A stretch of 64,000 nt of DNA from Phoronis australis (lineage: Eukaryota > Phoronida > Phoronidae), in the NCBI GenBank assembly GCA_002633005.1, contig NMRA01000311.1:73839-137838 (forward strand). Reading direction: 5' to 3'. Made by a program: the position numbers and the translations under genes. The notes beneath the pieces were generated by a model that was given only the letters and a program-made list of their open reading frames with translations, was not told where the DNA came from and did no database searches. Below, piece by piece: positions 22,301 through 29,489 of the stretch (position 1 is the stretch's first letter; each line of letters begins with the position of its first letter).

Positions 22301-25300
22301 ATAAGCTACATGTTGTGATAACGGACAATAGACTTGGTGGAACTCTCATCGTCTGGGATGGCCTCTGAATGAGAGACTTTTTGATTAGAATTTTGCTGAG
22401 CATACTTTTTGCAATTTGATTTCCATGTCACGTTGTTCTTTATATCTGATGCAATATATTGATGATTTGCTTGTTAATCCGCCCAGACTGGAGATCACGG
22501 TCCTGCTTATGAATGAGGACATGTTCACGTCGACTGACACGCCCCCTGTTGAGGAGCTGGAGGTGACCCATGTGGAATATCAGCAACTAACGCTAGACAA
22601 ACTGTCCAATCCTGAGCGGACGCAGACTGTACTGCTACACTACTGCAACGACCCTAAATACAGCAGGCTGTATGTTAATTTGGTGCGTATCTGTACATTA
22701 TTTTCCTTAATGGACAATTTATCCACACCTTCTGTCGAAACTAATTTTTGATTTGGGCCAATTACAGTTATGTTATAAAATCAGTCTCCTCATGTTCTAT
22801 CCTTAAATTAGAAATGGATTCTAAGGTTGACTGAGAAACACTCGTCTGACAGGTTGTCGCGGTAATGGTCTGATATAACGTGCCCGAATTCTGAGAACCA
22901 GTTTTCCCCACTAAATAATGGGCATCAAACTGGTTCTCAAAATGCGGGCACGTTATATTAGACTATTGCCGATTGTCACTGCTTCAGATGAAGGCGGCCA
23001 TTAAGTTGCTTATCATGATGGATTAGTTTCAGTAGCCAATGAAGTTTGAAGCCTTCTGTGGAATTACTAGCAATTTAGTGTAACCTATTTCAACTCAAAC
23101 AAAGAAGAAAGAGATTTTGTTGCTTTGGGAATGCTGAAACACACCTGTAAAGAAAGGGGGTGGTATATAGTTGTTTTAGTAATATACTGACTTTCACTGG
23201 CCTTGATGGTAAAGAATCCGGGTTTATTGTAGTTCCAGGTTAAGTCTTAACTTGTACCCCTGAAAACCAGAATGACTTATTTGAATTGTCAAAGAATGAA
23301 GCAAACTTTCGGTTGCCTTTATAACAAACTTCATCAGAGAAATAAAAATAGTCATTTGGCATATAACATCCTTGGAAAAATCATTCCGTAAAATCTCACC
23401 ATTTTGGACACAATATAGCAGACAAGTGGAACTATTTTTTAATCTTTTAATAAATGATGAATAGCACCAAACAACGCTTTATTATTTTTAAGTTCTGTGC
23501 CGTAGCTGCCCACAGACAATGTTATTGAAAAATTGTGGTTGTTCTGTCATGCTATGAACATTCCCACTAAATAAAATTGGTTCTAACCCCAGTGGTTAAG
23601 GTAAACGGCGGGGTATGGAAAATTGAACTAGACCATATTTATCCACCTTGGCTGAGTCGCGCTCGGCTCACGATCAAAGGGATGCCGCCAAGCTGCTCTA
23701 GTCATCGAGTCACGAGCGAGGATAATTGGCTTCGCTCATGGGGATATGATCAGCTGATTACAATCTAGCTAGCAGACTGTACTTTTTATGGAGAGAGTTT
23801 TACGTAGTTTTTACTGTAATATTTGAAAAGAGGAGCGAAAACAAATATGAGTACAGCTTTGAATTTTTCAAATCGGCCCAGGATAAGAGATTTTGCAACA
23901 CAGCAACACTCACGATTACTTTCATTCGGCGCGCACTAATACAAAAATATAGGACCCAAGTTATTTAGATTTTGGAACACATGCATTGCAATATTCAAAA
24001 TACGTTTATTATGAATCTTACAAGCTGTAAAACGACGTTGTTAATTTCATTGTGTTCATTCATTGTCATCCGTCAAATCGGCAATTTCCGAGATGTGATC
24101 TGCGGCGTGCGCGTATGTGTACAAAACACGTGATTGTTATGTTCCTGAAGTACGAAAATTAAGAAGGCTTTAACATGCCGTTATTATTGACAGGGACACG
24201 ATAAAACGAATTTGGATTTTGACTATAGTCTTGATACAGCGATCTGACTGACCACTGCGTCAGTGTCTCCGTTAGACCCAGAAATTTCACACAGCCCGGG
24301 TAGTTCATTTCGTCCCCAACATGTAGATCGAGCCTTGGACTATTAATACTCCACGGCAGAGCTAACGACAGTCGGCCTGTGCACACAAAATCTGTGAGTT
24401 AACCAGCACTCACCTTGCACGTTACAGCCGTTTAAGTGAAAAACAATCTAGTAAACGCCATTTTCTTGCATAATCCTCCGCCTTTTGTAACAAAAAAGTC
24501 TATCGTCGATGACCCGCACACGCACGCTCACTCACTCTCATACACAGACGACCTTCAAAACAAACGTCACGTGACAACAACATGTGTGTTCATCCAGAGA
24601 TTTTTCTCTTGTTGTGGAGTACGATGTAGCGCACATTTGGACTTAATCGCAATTAATCTGGACTCCACATGAACTTTAAAAATTGTAAAACATCAGGAAG
24701 ATTTCAGGTAATTTGTTGAGTCGAAACTATATTTTTATTCAAGAGTACAAGTTTTCCTATTGACGATGGCGATTCAGCGGCGACGCATCAGTCGGCAAGT
24801 TTTCGCCCTGTGATGAGCACAATTTTTTGAAAAATTATCGTAATTTAACAACGGAAGTTCATAGCAATGCACCACAATTTTGTAGAAAGACTGTCATAGG
24901 CTAAAAATTCGTCACAAAGCGTAAATTTTATGAATCCTAGCTTCCGATTTTACCCGTTTGGGAAACCGGCTTTCAACTGCCGTAGGCTACAATAAGAATC
25001 CCCTCCCCGTGAAATGATTTTTTCTAAGCGTTTATTAGAGCCAATACAGTATACAGCTTTCCACCAAGGCTAGGTGATACTACGACATTATTCTTTGTTG
25101 CATTAGTAACTGGTCTTGGCTAATATTATCATTTTATGGCCTGGTCATCCATTCAGCCAAAAGTAGTTCCAGAGGTGGCTTATCAGCCAATTATTCACGC
25201 ATGCTGACTCACAATAGAAGCCTGATAAGAGTGAAGGTGGATAAATGCGGTGTTCCTACAGTTTCTTGTTTTAGTGGATATGTTCACGACATGGTCCAAT

Positions 25301-25768
25301 GTTTGAAACATTTGAAAAATGTAAAATATGAAATAAGGAAAATATTTGATGAGATTTTATGAAGAGTTCAGAAATGACAAAAATAGTGTAGGTCTTTAGA
25401 AACTTTAATGTTGGAAATGACACGATTTTGTGAAATTAATAGAAAATGAAAAGACATAATGTTGAGGTTGTTGGTTGTTTTATTACAAAATATGAACACA
25501 CTTGCAGCACCCTTACGTCAACCAATCAGCAGTGTCACTTTACGAAGACTTCTCTCTGCATCGCACCTATATCATCTTCCGCACACTTGGTCTGCGCCAT
25601 CTGACGGTCGTCGATCGACATAACCGTATTCGTGGGGTCATCACACGCAAAGACCTGATGGGCTTCAACCTGGAGGAGAGGCTGCTCACCCTGGAGCATC
25701 GGCGGGAGGGAATGGATGACGAGGGCAACGTAGAGATGACGGAGGGGCGACTACAGCTAGATATATAG
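4210..25768 (+). CDS. CLC-family chloride/proton exchanger, ClC-6/ClC-7-like, 16 coding exons, 856 aa
   Basis: Spliced gene joined by hand: 16 exons with GT/AG borders and matching phases give 2571 nt ending in TAG. The protein has a cytosolic N-terminus (1-90), a CLC membrane domain (about 91-630) and two CBS modules (about 650-712 and 771-823). Seen directly: selectivity segment SSGIPE (167-172), gating loop GPEGPMIH with E211, FGAPVGG followed by the MEE motif with proton glutamate E278 (67 residues after E211, the same gap as in human ClC-7), GLVVP (522-526) and the pore tyrosine Y621 in HPLY. Family knowledge: such proteins exchange 2 Cl- for 1 H+ in endosomes and lysosomes. Odd points are Ser for the first Gly of GSGIP and Pro for the Lys/Arg of G(K/R)EGP. 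It fits neither vertebrate ClC-6 nor ClC-7 exactly, so no symbol is given. The ATG has A at -3 and G at +4. An in-frame TAG lies at 4189, and an AG at 4199-4201 could join a 5' UTR exon. Confidence 0.95.
4336..5210. other. CLC intron 1, nothing further recognised
   Basis: AT-rich sequence with no repeat structure or open frame of note. Confidence 0.7.
5211..5350 (+). CDS. CLC exon 2 (aa 43-89)
   Basis: Acceptor TGCTTTTTAG, then GRDFESAYVN and YESADYLPSHSLVYKHW, and donor GTACTT at 5351 (phase 2). The YESADY piece matches the YESLDY region that precedes the first membrane helix in ClC-6 and ClC-7. Still cytosolic. Confidence 0.88.
5525..5666. repeat. 38-bp tandem repeat, about 4 copies (CLC intron 2)
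   Basis: TAGACTGCCATGCACTCATA recurs four times, followed by ATTACTTGACTAAAC. The third copy is shortened (ATTACTTATAGACTG). Confidence 0.92.
5710..5941. repeat. 29-bp minisatellite, exactly 8 copies (CLC intron 2)
   Basis: Unit TTTAAAGTCTACGTGGTC followed by (T/A)CTTTTCATGA (written in two parts). Copies 1 and 3 have TCTC and the rest TCAC, otherwise identical. It begins 44 bases after the 38-bp repeat ends. Confidence 0.95.
6417..6546 (+). CDS. CLC exon 3 (aa 89-132), first membrane helix
   Basis: Acceptor TTTTATTTGTCCAG; donor GTAAGT at 6547, phase 0. It encodes DRWLMMGFIGFAVGFVGFLL, a glycine-rich hydrophobic helix equivalent to CLC helix B, followed by a charged stretch ending EKAREYIA. 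Confidence 0.92.
6738..7385. repeat. Dispersed repeat A, uninterrupted copy 2 (CLC intron 3)
   Basis: Roughly 75-80% similar by eye to 1051-1592 plus 2198-2345. No coding potential is recognised. It is the reference for the intact repeat. Confidence 0.75.
7847..7974 (+). repeat. 64-bp tandem duplication covering the exon 4 acceptor
   Basis: Unit 1 (7847-7910) and unit 2 (7911-7974) both contain GTTGTCTATTCCAGGATC and the first coding bases of exon 4. Unit 1 has TAG where unit 2 has TGG, so unit 1 is a non-coding decoy acceptor. 64 is not a multiple of three, so using unit 1 would also shift frame. Confidence 0.93.
7931..8011 (+). CDS. CLC exon 4 (aa 133-159)
   Basis: Acceptor GTCTATTCCAG and donor GTAAGT at 8012, 27 codons, phase 0 at both ends. 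It encodes DHNFVLAWVWVMGF and the following helix that leads into the selectivity segment. A second copy of its acceptor and first ~45 exon bases lies 64 bp upstream (7847-7910). That copy reads into TAG, so only the downstream copy can be the working exon. Confidence 0.92.
8265..8440 (+). CDS. CLC exon 5 (aa 160-218), selectivity segment and gating glutamate
   Basis: Acceptor TTTGTTTTCAG; phase 0 start, phase 2 end. It encodes RPSAGSSGIPELIGFLNG and VGPEGPMIHLG, the chloride-coordinating SxGIP loop and the G-x-E-G-P loop with gating glutamate E211. The donor GTAGGC at 8441 is weak. It is a repeat of an in-exon GTAGGCAG (from 8391), because the last 50 bases are tandemly duplicated into the intron. 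Confidence 0.95.
8391..8490 (+). repeat. 50-bp tandem duplication covering the exon 5 donor and gating loop
   Basis: Unit 1 (8391-8440) is coding and ends the exon; unit 2 (8441-8490) is its decayed copy in the intron. Both begin GTAGGCAG and end ACTTAGG/ACCTAGG. Unit 2 has TTTAG in place of CTGAG, destroying the gating-Glu codon. The working donor GTAGGC is the first six bases of unit 2. Confidence 0.93.
8731..9990. mobile_element. Mariner-like element, decayed (CLC intron 5)
   Basis: The left end TACTGGGTGTTCC and the complemented right end TACAGGGTGACCC, each continuing into a CAAAAATGT-type segment, form imperfect inverted repeats flanked by TA (8729-8730, 9991-9992). The length of 1260 bp is typical of mariner. 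I could not recognise a transposase (no DDD/DDE segment) on either strand, so it is dead or non-autonomous. Confidence 0.65.
10044..10136 (+). CDS. CLC exon 6 (aa 218-249)
   Basis: Acceptor GAAATTTTCAG and donor GTGCGT at 10137. It encodes SLVGAGLSQFKSDTLK and ends NSEDR, matching the MIHSGSVVGAGLPQ...DRDKR segment of ClC-6, so helix F continuation and the following cytosolic loop. Confidence 0.93.
10220..10660. repeat. Dispersed repeat C with internal ~118-bp tandem duplication (intron 6)
   Basis: GCGTTTTGGCCAATTTTTA, GAAAGAAGGAT and TGTACACTAATTTTTGAAGA each occur twice in direct tandem (about 10387-10480 and 10507-10600). Related sequence without the duplication lies at 36565-37030. Confidence 0.85.
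10840..11310. repeat. Dispersed repeat B (intron 6)
   Basis: Aligns with 21228-21700 through TTCAAATTTGGCAA, CCAAAATGCTGTTAGGAATT, AAATTTTATCAT and CTAAATTTTACT. AT-rich, non-coding; fragments also occur near 13720-13900 and 15300-15500. Confidence 0.65.
11547..11790 (+). CDS. CLC exon 7 (aa 249-330), proton-glutamate exon
   Basis: Acceptor CTTTTTTCAG and donor GTATCG at 11791. It encodes RNFISAGAAAGIASAFGAPV, then GGLLFSMEEVSSFW. The EE pair gives the internal proton glutamate E278, the residue that distinguishes CLC exchangers from CLC channels. This is the most conserved exon and alone identifies the family. Confidence 0.97.
12405..12500. repeat. Short tandem repeat (intron 7)
   Basis: CTTTTGGCTTGAATGTGATR, then CCTGCAATTCAGGACC occurs twice, and CAATTCAGGACCATACA a third time. 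A single N at 12602 marks an ambiguous base nearby. Confidence 0.85.
13429..13623 (+). CDS. CLC exon 8 (aa 331-395)
   Basis: Acceptor ATGTTGCCAG and donor GTAAGC at 13624, exactly 65 codons, phase 0. A hydrophobic helix containing IPTVFIGLFGGILGSLF matches the FVVMGVIGGLLGATFN helix of ClC-6. A basic cytosolic segment (KIARSRKRLL) and the start of the next helix follow. Confidence 0.95.
14150..14238 (+). CDS. CLC exon 9 (aa 396-425)
   Basis: Acceptor TGTATCTCTTAG and donor GTGAGC at 14239, phase 0 to phase 2. It encodes VCFVTISVFLPLAFGC, the end of a membrane helix, and then TRVACTHPSEKNS, the start of the lumenal loop. Confidence 0.9.
14239..15012. other. CLC intron 9, no feature recognised
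   Basis: AT-rich; no repeat, open frame or RNA gene that I can support. Introns 8, 11 and 12 look the same apart from repeat B fragments. Confidence 0.6.
15013..15149 (+). CDS. CLC exon 10 (aa 425-471), lumenal loop with N-glycosylation sequons
   Basis: Acceptor GTACACTTTCAG and donor GTTTGT at 15150, phase 2 to phase 1. It encodes a hydrophilic loop with three sequons: N447-Y-T, N460-T-T and N465-G-S. Two cysteines (C427, C450) could pair. Human ClC-6 is glycosylated in the equivalent loop and ClC-7 is not, so this protein resembles ClC-6 here. Confidence 0.9.
16099..16270 (+). CDS. CLC exon 11 (aa 471-528), GxVxP segment
   Basis: The acceptor CACTGTTGTAG is placed so that the phase-1 G of exon 10 yields V-ATLLFVNGEH, matching YNDMATLFFN of ClC-6. 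Donor GTGAGT at 16271. It encodes the helix LLVVLVIYFFFACWSAGTS and SSGLVVPM, the third chloride-binding motif (GxFxP in the family). Confidence 0.95.
17012..17195 (+). CDS. CLC exon 12 (aa 528-589)
   Basis: Acceptor AATTCTGCCTAG and donor GTAAGG at 17196. It encodes YIGGCYGRVVGR and DPGAFALIGAASFFGG, then VSRLTMSLTVIM, a clear match to the GTFALIGAAAFLGGVVRMT region of ClC-6. It holds helices N to P. Confidence 0.97.
17862..18031 (+). CDS. CLC exon 13 (aa 590-646), last helix and pore tyrosine
   Basis: Acceptor CTCAATTTTCTAG and donor GTAAGT at 18032. It encodes MEITNDIQFLLPIMVAVMV, then KWIGDFVTHPLYHALLEL. Y621 is the conserved tyrosine that coordinates central chloride (Y445 in E. coli CLC). 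A degenerate copy of the last ~70 bases plus donor sits in the next intron at 18065-18155. Confidence 0.96.
18065..18155 (+). repeat. Degenerate tandem copy of the exon 13 end (intron 13)
   Basis: GTGTATCCCTCGCTTGTCCGTGCAGAACCCC-like sequence (given by position) aligns with the exon segment starting GTGTATTCCTCACCTGTCAG at 17978, offset 111 bases. It includes AAAGTCATAAAAAATAAG against the exon's AAGGTCATAAAACGTAAG. The splice donor GT is lost in the copy. Confidence 0.8.
19059..19235 (+). CDS. CLC exon 14 (aa 646-705), CBS1
   Basis: The acceptor AATTGTAG at 19051-19058 is the one that keeps frame, giving T-VNLELYSAKHIMSSPAV. An alternative AG at 19041-19042 shifts frame. Donor GTAAGT at 19236. 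It encodes the first CBS domain: HIMSSPAV, then LLLDTPHGGFPLFE and VFGGFITR. Confidence 0.93.
19366..21111. mobile_element. 1746-bp inverted-repeat element, copy 1 (CLC intron 14)
   Basis: Bounded by CATG. The left end reads CATGCTATGAACATTCCC and the right end, complemented, CATGTCGTGAACATATCC; 19 of the first 24 terminal bases match. An equal-length copy lies 4182 bases downstream in different flanking sequence. Only short frames (up to 78 codons) occur, so it is probably non-autonomous. If CATG is part of the termini, 2-bp duplications (AA) flank it; alternatively CATG is the target site. Superfamily not assigned. Confidence 0.85.
21228..21700. repeat. Dispersed repeat B, second copy (intron 14)
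   Basis: Same order of phrases as 10840-11310. It begins about 115 bases after the right end of the first CATG element. No coding potential. Confidence 0.65.
22230..22293. repeat. Three iterated short palindromes (intron 14)
   Basis: AAGTCACTTAGAAGTGACTT, an inverted repeat with a 2-base centre, occurs three times in a row with small spacers (the second starts TATCACTT). It lies about 190 bases before exon 15. Confidence 0.9.
22487..22682 (+). CDS. CLC exon 15 (aa 705-770), CBS1 end and inter-CBS linker
   Basis: Acceptor TTAATCCGCCCAG and donor GTGCGT at 22683, phase 2 to phase 0. It encodes LEITVLLMNEDMF, which ends CBS1, then an acidic linker containing PPVEELEVTHVEYQQLTLDK and the approach to CBS2. 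The linker is shorter than in ClC-6. The exon is flanked on both sides by introns carrying the two CATG-bounded elements. Confidence 0.92.
22855..22976. mobile_element. Small foldback MITE in CLC intron 15
   Basis: The left arm GTCTGATATAACGTGCCCG pairs with the right arm CGGGCACGTTATATTAGAC, and an inner pair GAGAACCAGTTT / AAACTGGTTCTC follows. The loop is about 20 bases. A diverged relative lies at 62386-62500. Confidence 0.88.
23548..25293. mobile_element. 1746-bp inverted-repeat element, copy 2 (CLC intron 15)
   Basis: Same length and orientation as copy 1 with about nine base differences and no indel that I could find. The flanks differ (left ...TTCTGT, right GTCCAATG), so this is an independent insertion rather than a larger segmental duplication. 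GT flanks both ends if CATG is counted as terminus. Confidence 0.88.
25508..25768 (+). CDS. CLC exon 16 (aa 771-856), CBS2 and C-terminus
   Basis: Acceptor AACACACTTGCAG; terminal exon ending DGRLQLDI-type acidic tail (EGRLQLDI) with TAG at 25766-25768. FRTLGLRHLTVVDRHNRIRG and VITRKDL are close to the ClC-6/7 CBS2 (FRxxGLRHL.VV, TRKDL), where ATP-type nucleotides bind in the family. The codons are more GC-rich than the flanks. Confidence 0.97.
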   Translation, partial: HPYVNQSAVSLYEDFSLHRTYIIFRTLGLRHLTVVDRHNRIRGVITRKDLMGFNLEERLLTLEHRREGMDDEGNVEMTEGRLQLDI

Positions 25769-25774
25769 GTACTG

Positions 25775-26015
25775 ATCATGTGTACGTGTCCCGTTCTGGT
25801 TATATGTAGCAAGTCTCTGACTGTTCTGTCCCTGGGACAGTTATGACTAGTCATGTGGACTTTGTGCTTGACTTGTACCTGTTACGGTCTGGTTATATGT
25901 TGCAATATGTGTTGACTGTTCTGTCCCTGGAAAAATTACAACTCGACATATGGACATTGTCCATGTGTACCTGTTACAGTCTTGTTATATGTAGCAATAT
26001 GGGTTGACTGTTGTG
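25775..26015 (+). repeat. Three-copy tandem repeat just after the CLC stop (about 93-bp unit)
   Basis: The phrase GGTTATATGT(A/T)GCAA recurs at about 25798, 25891 and (one change) 25983. Each is followed by a TTGACTGTTCTGTCCCTGG-like segment and preceded by a TGTGTAC(G/C)TGT(C/T) segment. It begins within 10 bases of the stop codon, so it is probably transcribed as 3' UTR. Confidence 0.85.
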
Positions 26016-26104
26016 ACCAATTTGAGGATACACAGTTCTTGATAAGCGTAACAAAGCATAATGTTGTTTTTCATCATCACGGGCAAGTCTTTTTAATAGC
26101 AAAA

Positions 26105-26261
26105 ATGACTCGGGTAATGCCAACTATGTTTCAACTATTGATTGGCTTATCCATCTTACTAACTTTCCCATTAACTCCTATTCATTGTCAGCCATTAGGG
26201 GACACTAACTCTAACACAGAATATAGTTTCTGCTTGAGTGCCTTGAAGGGGAATTCTTCCA
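26105..26261 (+). CDS. Possible first coding exon of a small secreted protein
   Basis: ATG followed by MTRVMPTMFQLLIGLSILLT, a polar/basic start plus a hydrophobic run, then PLTPIHCQP, which looks like a signal-peptide cleavage area. The mature part has sequons (NSS) and one Cys. A donor-like GTACGT follows at 26262, after which the unspliced frame ends at 26326. No family is recognised and no downstream exon was found, so this could be a chance frame in the 3' flank of the CLC gene. Confidence 0.2.
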
Positions 26262-26529
26262 GTACGTATATCTTCAATGTGTACATATCTGTGTCTTGCA
26301 AATTGTTAACTTTTCTAACTTTCTGACGCAGATTGGTTACAATTGGGTATTATTATATAACCACTGACCTTGTCCTCTGATTGGCTGAAGCGCTGTACCA
26401 TAACTTCCAATGTGATATAATGTCCATTGGCTACATGCTGCTTGGACGCCAGATGTCGCTATTTGCTATCTGACCAATCACACGCTGTAGAAACTATAGA
26501 CCCTGACCACTAAGTACATCAAAGAAGGT

Positions 26530-26535
26530 AATAAA
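26530..26535 (+). promoter_or_regulatory. Candidate polyadenylation signal of the CLC gene
   Basis: An AATAAA hexamer 762 bases after the stop. It lies upstream of the TTAA transposon and is the first canonical hexamer I saw after the stop. Without transcript ends this is only a candidate. Confidence 0.3.
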
Positions 26536-26749
26536 ATGCTAATCTTAAAAGAGACAAAAAGTCAGAGGAAAGAAGAATCAGTGGTCTTGTATTAAACCAG
26601 TATCTTTGTGTATCGTCCATGTTTGTTGTCTGCAATATTGACTGTCCTGCAGTACTGTTATTCAAACAACGGAGAGGCTTTGTACATTGCGTTAATCTTA
26701 ATTTTGAATTCTGTACTGATGTAGAGAATTCACTAATATATTAATTAGG

Positions 26750-28411
26750 TTAAAGGAGAATGCCACCTAAAAAACAACCTACTTTGTAGCAATTTAGATC
26801 GAGTAGTTCTACTCGATAACGGAGGTTTGGTCGCGTTACCTGACACCTGACGGCAGACGGAGGTGTTGAAATTATCCAATGACGTAATTGGTTTCACTCG
26901 CAGTCTGTTCAGCAGTTCACAACACGGGTTAGTGGTGTCAGCTTATCACTTGAAGTCATTGTTTAACACCAATAAATCATCAAACTTCGATGTAAAACCC
27001 TTAAAAATACATCCAGTTCTTATAAAAACGTGTTGTTTTATTTCTCTGTTACATTGGATTTACTGGTATTTGGTCACACCATAGCTTACAAAGTTCGGCA
27101 GGCCAATTTACCAAGATCCGTAGCAGGAGTTTGGGGTCTGTTCGGAGATAAATTCGAAGTATTCTCCGTGAAATACCGACAGGAGAACCTAGATCTGTGT
27201 TGTCTATAGTTGTGATTTTTTTTAGTTCTAAACACACAAAACGCTTGTTATCCCGGCCAGTGGCTCGGAACCCGATCAGGTCCGTCGTGGCCGCCGGGAC
27301 TGGCACGAACATAAACCAGCTTGAGTTGGAAACTAAACCTCCAGTCACGAAAAGACTATAATAGTGAGCCAAAGAGATAATGTGCACATAATTATTTAAT
27401 GTGAATTAGCCACAAAACTGAAAATCTACTTGTCGGGGGCCGCTAAGTCGGGTTCTCCTTCCACAGACCGTCAGGGGAAAGGTTGTACAGTAACAATGAT
27501 TTGAATAATGTATTTGTGTTTCTAAATAAAGATACCCTAACATGTGAAAAAATCGAGTAATTGTTTCACAACAGCTTTCTGTCAGCAAACACTGAATTAG
27601 CATGCACTCACACGGCCTCGGTGCCCAGTCAGTTACCTTTCTTGCCGACTTCAAAAGCCGGTAACGCAGTGGTTTATTCATTGCTGGCTTCTCAAAACAT
27701 TTGCAACCACGAGCACTCCAAGGCATTACAAATTATATCGAATGAGACAGACTTTGTTTCAGTTTCATATAAGCGTTGGTTAGGATCATTTTAGGATGAG
27801 AATAATTCATTTTGAAACAGAACGCAGAATAATAAACGTCTACACGGCGCCAATCCCGACTTAGTCAGGAGCTCATCCGATGAAGACTTCACGGGTCTGA
27901 TCGTTAGGTTTCACAGGCTATCAGTTAAATTTGAACCGGAATACACTGATCAAGAAATACTAGAGAGGCGCCGTGAACATGCATAGGCAACGGAACTTAT
28001 GGATAGTTCTTTGGTAAGCCGGAATTAGCAGAGAAATCACTCGACAAAATGCCGGCCACACACACGGAGATGTTTCACGGCCTCATACTTGCTGTTAACA
28101 GCGTACCTTTCATTCCTCACTACTGCGAGCCACTTCCTTAGCATTTCGGGCTCTCGAGGAAGTCGAAAAAACGATATACCCGCTTTCTTCGCAGCTTCAT
28201 AGTTTGGACACGAGGGAACCGATGCACCGCAATATGGCGGCATTCACTCTGCAGACGAACCATTGACGTCGCTGCGTCGCTTCTCACCTTCCTCACAGGT
28301 TAACGCGACACCTCTCGGCAATGTGAGGTCAACTGGCTGAGAGGGGATGTGGATATAGACCGATCAAGACAGTAAAAAAGACTAATTAAATCAGGTGGCA
28401 TTCTCCTTTAA
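26750..28411 (-). mobile_element. Kolobok-like DNA transposon, TTAA target sites, probably internally deleted
   Basis: TTAA at 26750-26753 and 28408-28411 directly flank a perfect 15-bp inverted repeat, AGGAGAATGCCACCT (26754-26768) and its complement (28393-28407). Further subterminal similarity (GTCGCGTTACCTG-like) is seen at about 26830-26845 and, inverted, at about 28300-28315. The THAP exon lies near the right end. TTAA targets plus a THAP transposase are the hallmarks of the Kolobok superfamily. At about 1.65 kb with no catalytic domain it is likely non-autonomous. Confidence 0.85.
28037..28243 (-). CDS. THAP zinc-finger domain, N-terminal exon of a transposase remnant
   Basis: Minus-strand frame starting MPPYCGASVPSCPNYEAAKK, then GISFFRLP, RKWL and RVCGRHFVE. 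This is the C2CH pattern of THAP DNA-binding domains (C5, C12, Cys-x2-His near the end, with the invariant P of RLP and W of RKW). The first Cys pair is spaced CX6C rather than the usual CX2-4C. The frame stops at 28037, or a donor GTGATT at 28040 lets it splice on after HFV. It lies inside a TTAA-flanked inverted-repeat element and reads inward from its right end, so it is best read as the DNA-binding head of that element's transposase. No catalytic domain is recognisable further left. Confidence 0.75.
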   Translation of the reverse strand: MPPYCGASVPSCPNYEAAKKAGISFFRLPREPEMLRKWLAVVRNERYAVNSKYEAVKHLRVCGRHFVE

Positions 28412-29489
28412 AACCGAACTATGTATCAGCAGTACAATTAAATTTCTCACTGAGCTCTTTTACAAGGCATTTAGCATACTTGTTGGACCGAAAAATTCGA
28501 TACCATATTGTGCTGTGTGACATAGTGCGGTAACTTCTATATGGTAGTGACGTCATGCATGGTCTTCAGCATAGAAAGCAGTTCTACAATACAGTTGGAA
28601 CGATCAATGAATGTCACAAAAATCAGCGTGAAGTCATGCATGGAAATATAATGAGCCAATTGTTGAACAACATTTTTGTAATTAAAATTGACATTATCTT
28701 CCAATTTTGCTAATTTACCAGGTTTGTGGCATTTTGTTTTATTTTAAATTGACGAACCCTGAAAAACTGGAGAGCATGTTGTAGAATATAATTTGAACAA
28801 TCGGCAAATTCCCTTGGAAATGTCTATGGTGCTCATGGTAATATAATACGCCATTTGTTTCTGCTGCCATCTACTGTTGAACTTGTATTTTATAATTTCA
28901 TCAATTGGCTGTTTGGTTCATAGTTAATTTTCCGAATCACATATCATTAATAAATATTTTTGACGTAATCATGAATGTTTAAGTACCCCCCTATACACAT
29001 GTGGGCGCATATTGTCATTGTCTGGTGTGCATCCGTGTCTCATCTTTCAATTTTGTTTTTATGATTTGATCATGTATAACTTTTGCAAATTTCTTGAAAC
29101 CTACATAGCTGGGCAAAGTTAGTTTGCTTATATTGTGACTTGAATATTATGGTATTGTGAGTTTAATACGTTAATGTTCTTGTTGACTTAAAACAGGTAT
29201 TTTCAGCCATAATATTTTTATCAGATAATGCAAACTTTGTTAGAGCAAATGTTTTAAGAAATGTAGGTTTTGTAAGGCCCTTTCATACTTAAGTCGACGT
29301 GTCGATGTTTTGGGGAGTTGCGGTCTGTAGGAACAGTTAAGTTTGGTCATGGATCGAAGTTAACAGCTCCAGTTTACTTCACTGTAAACAGGTGGATTTA
29401 ACAGCAGAGCGTCGACGCTGCGGTGCAGTATGAATGGTCAGCTTCGGTCTCCTGGAAGTTATCACCAGGAGTCACTGTTCTCCTCATCA
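28412..29489. other. Non-coding stretch after the TTAA element
   Basis: AT-rich, no supported gene. The short region 29285-29470 has several GTCGACG/GTCGAAG-like words and AGCGTCGACGCTGCGG, slightly more GC-rich than its flanks. Confidence 0.5.

Noticed and set aside
27406-27726. Second exon of the THAP transposase
   Set aside because: A possible acceptor/donor pair near 27640-27705 does not match the phase of the THAP exon and shows no transposase motif.
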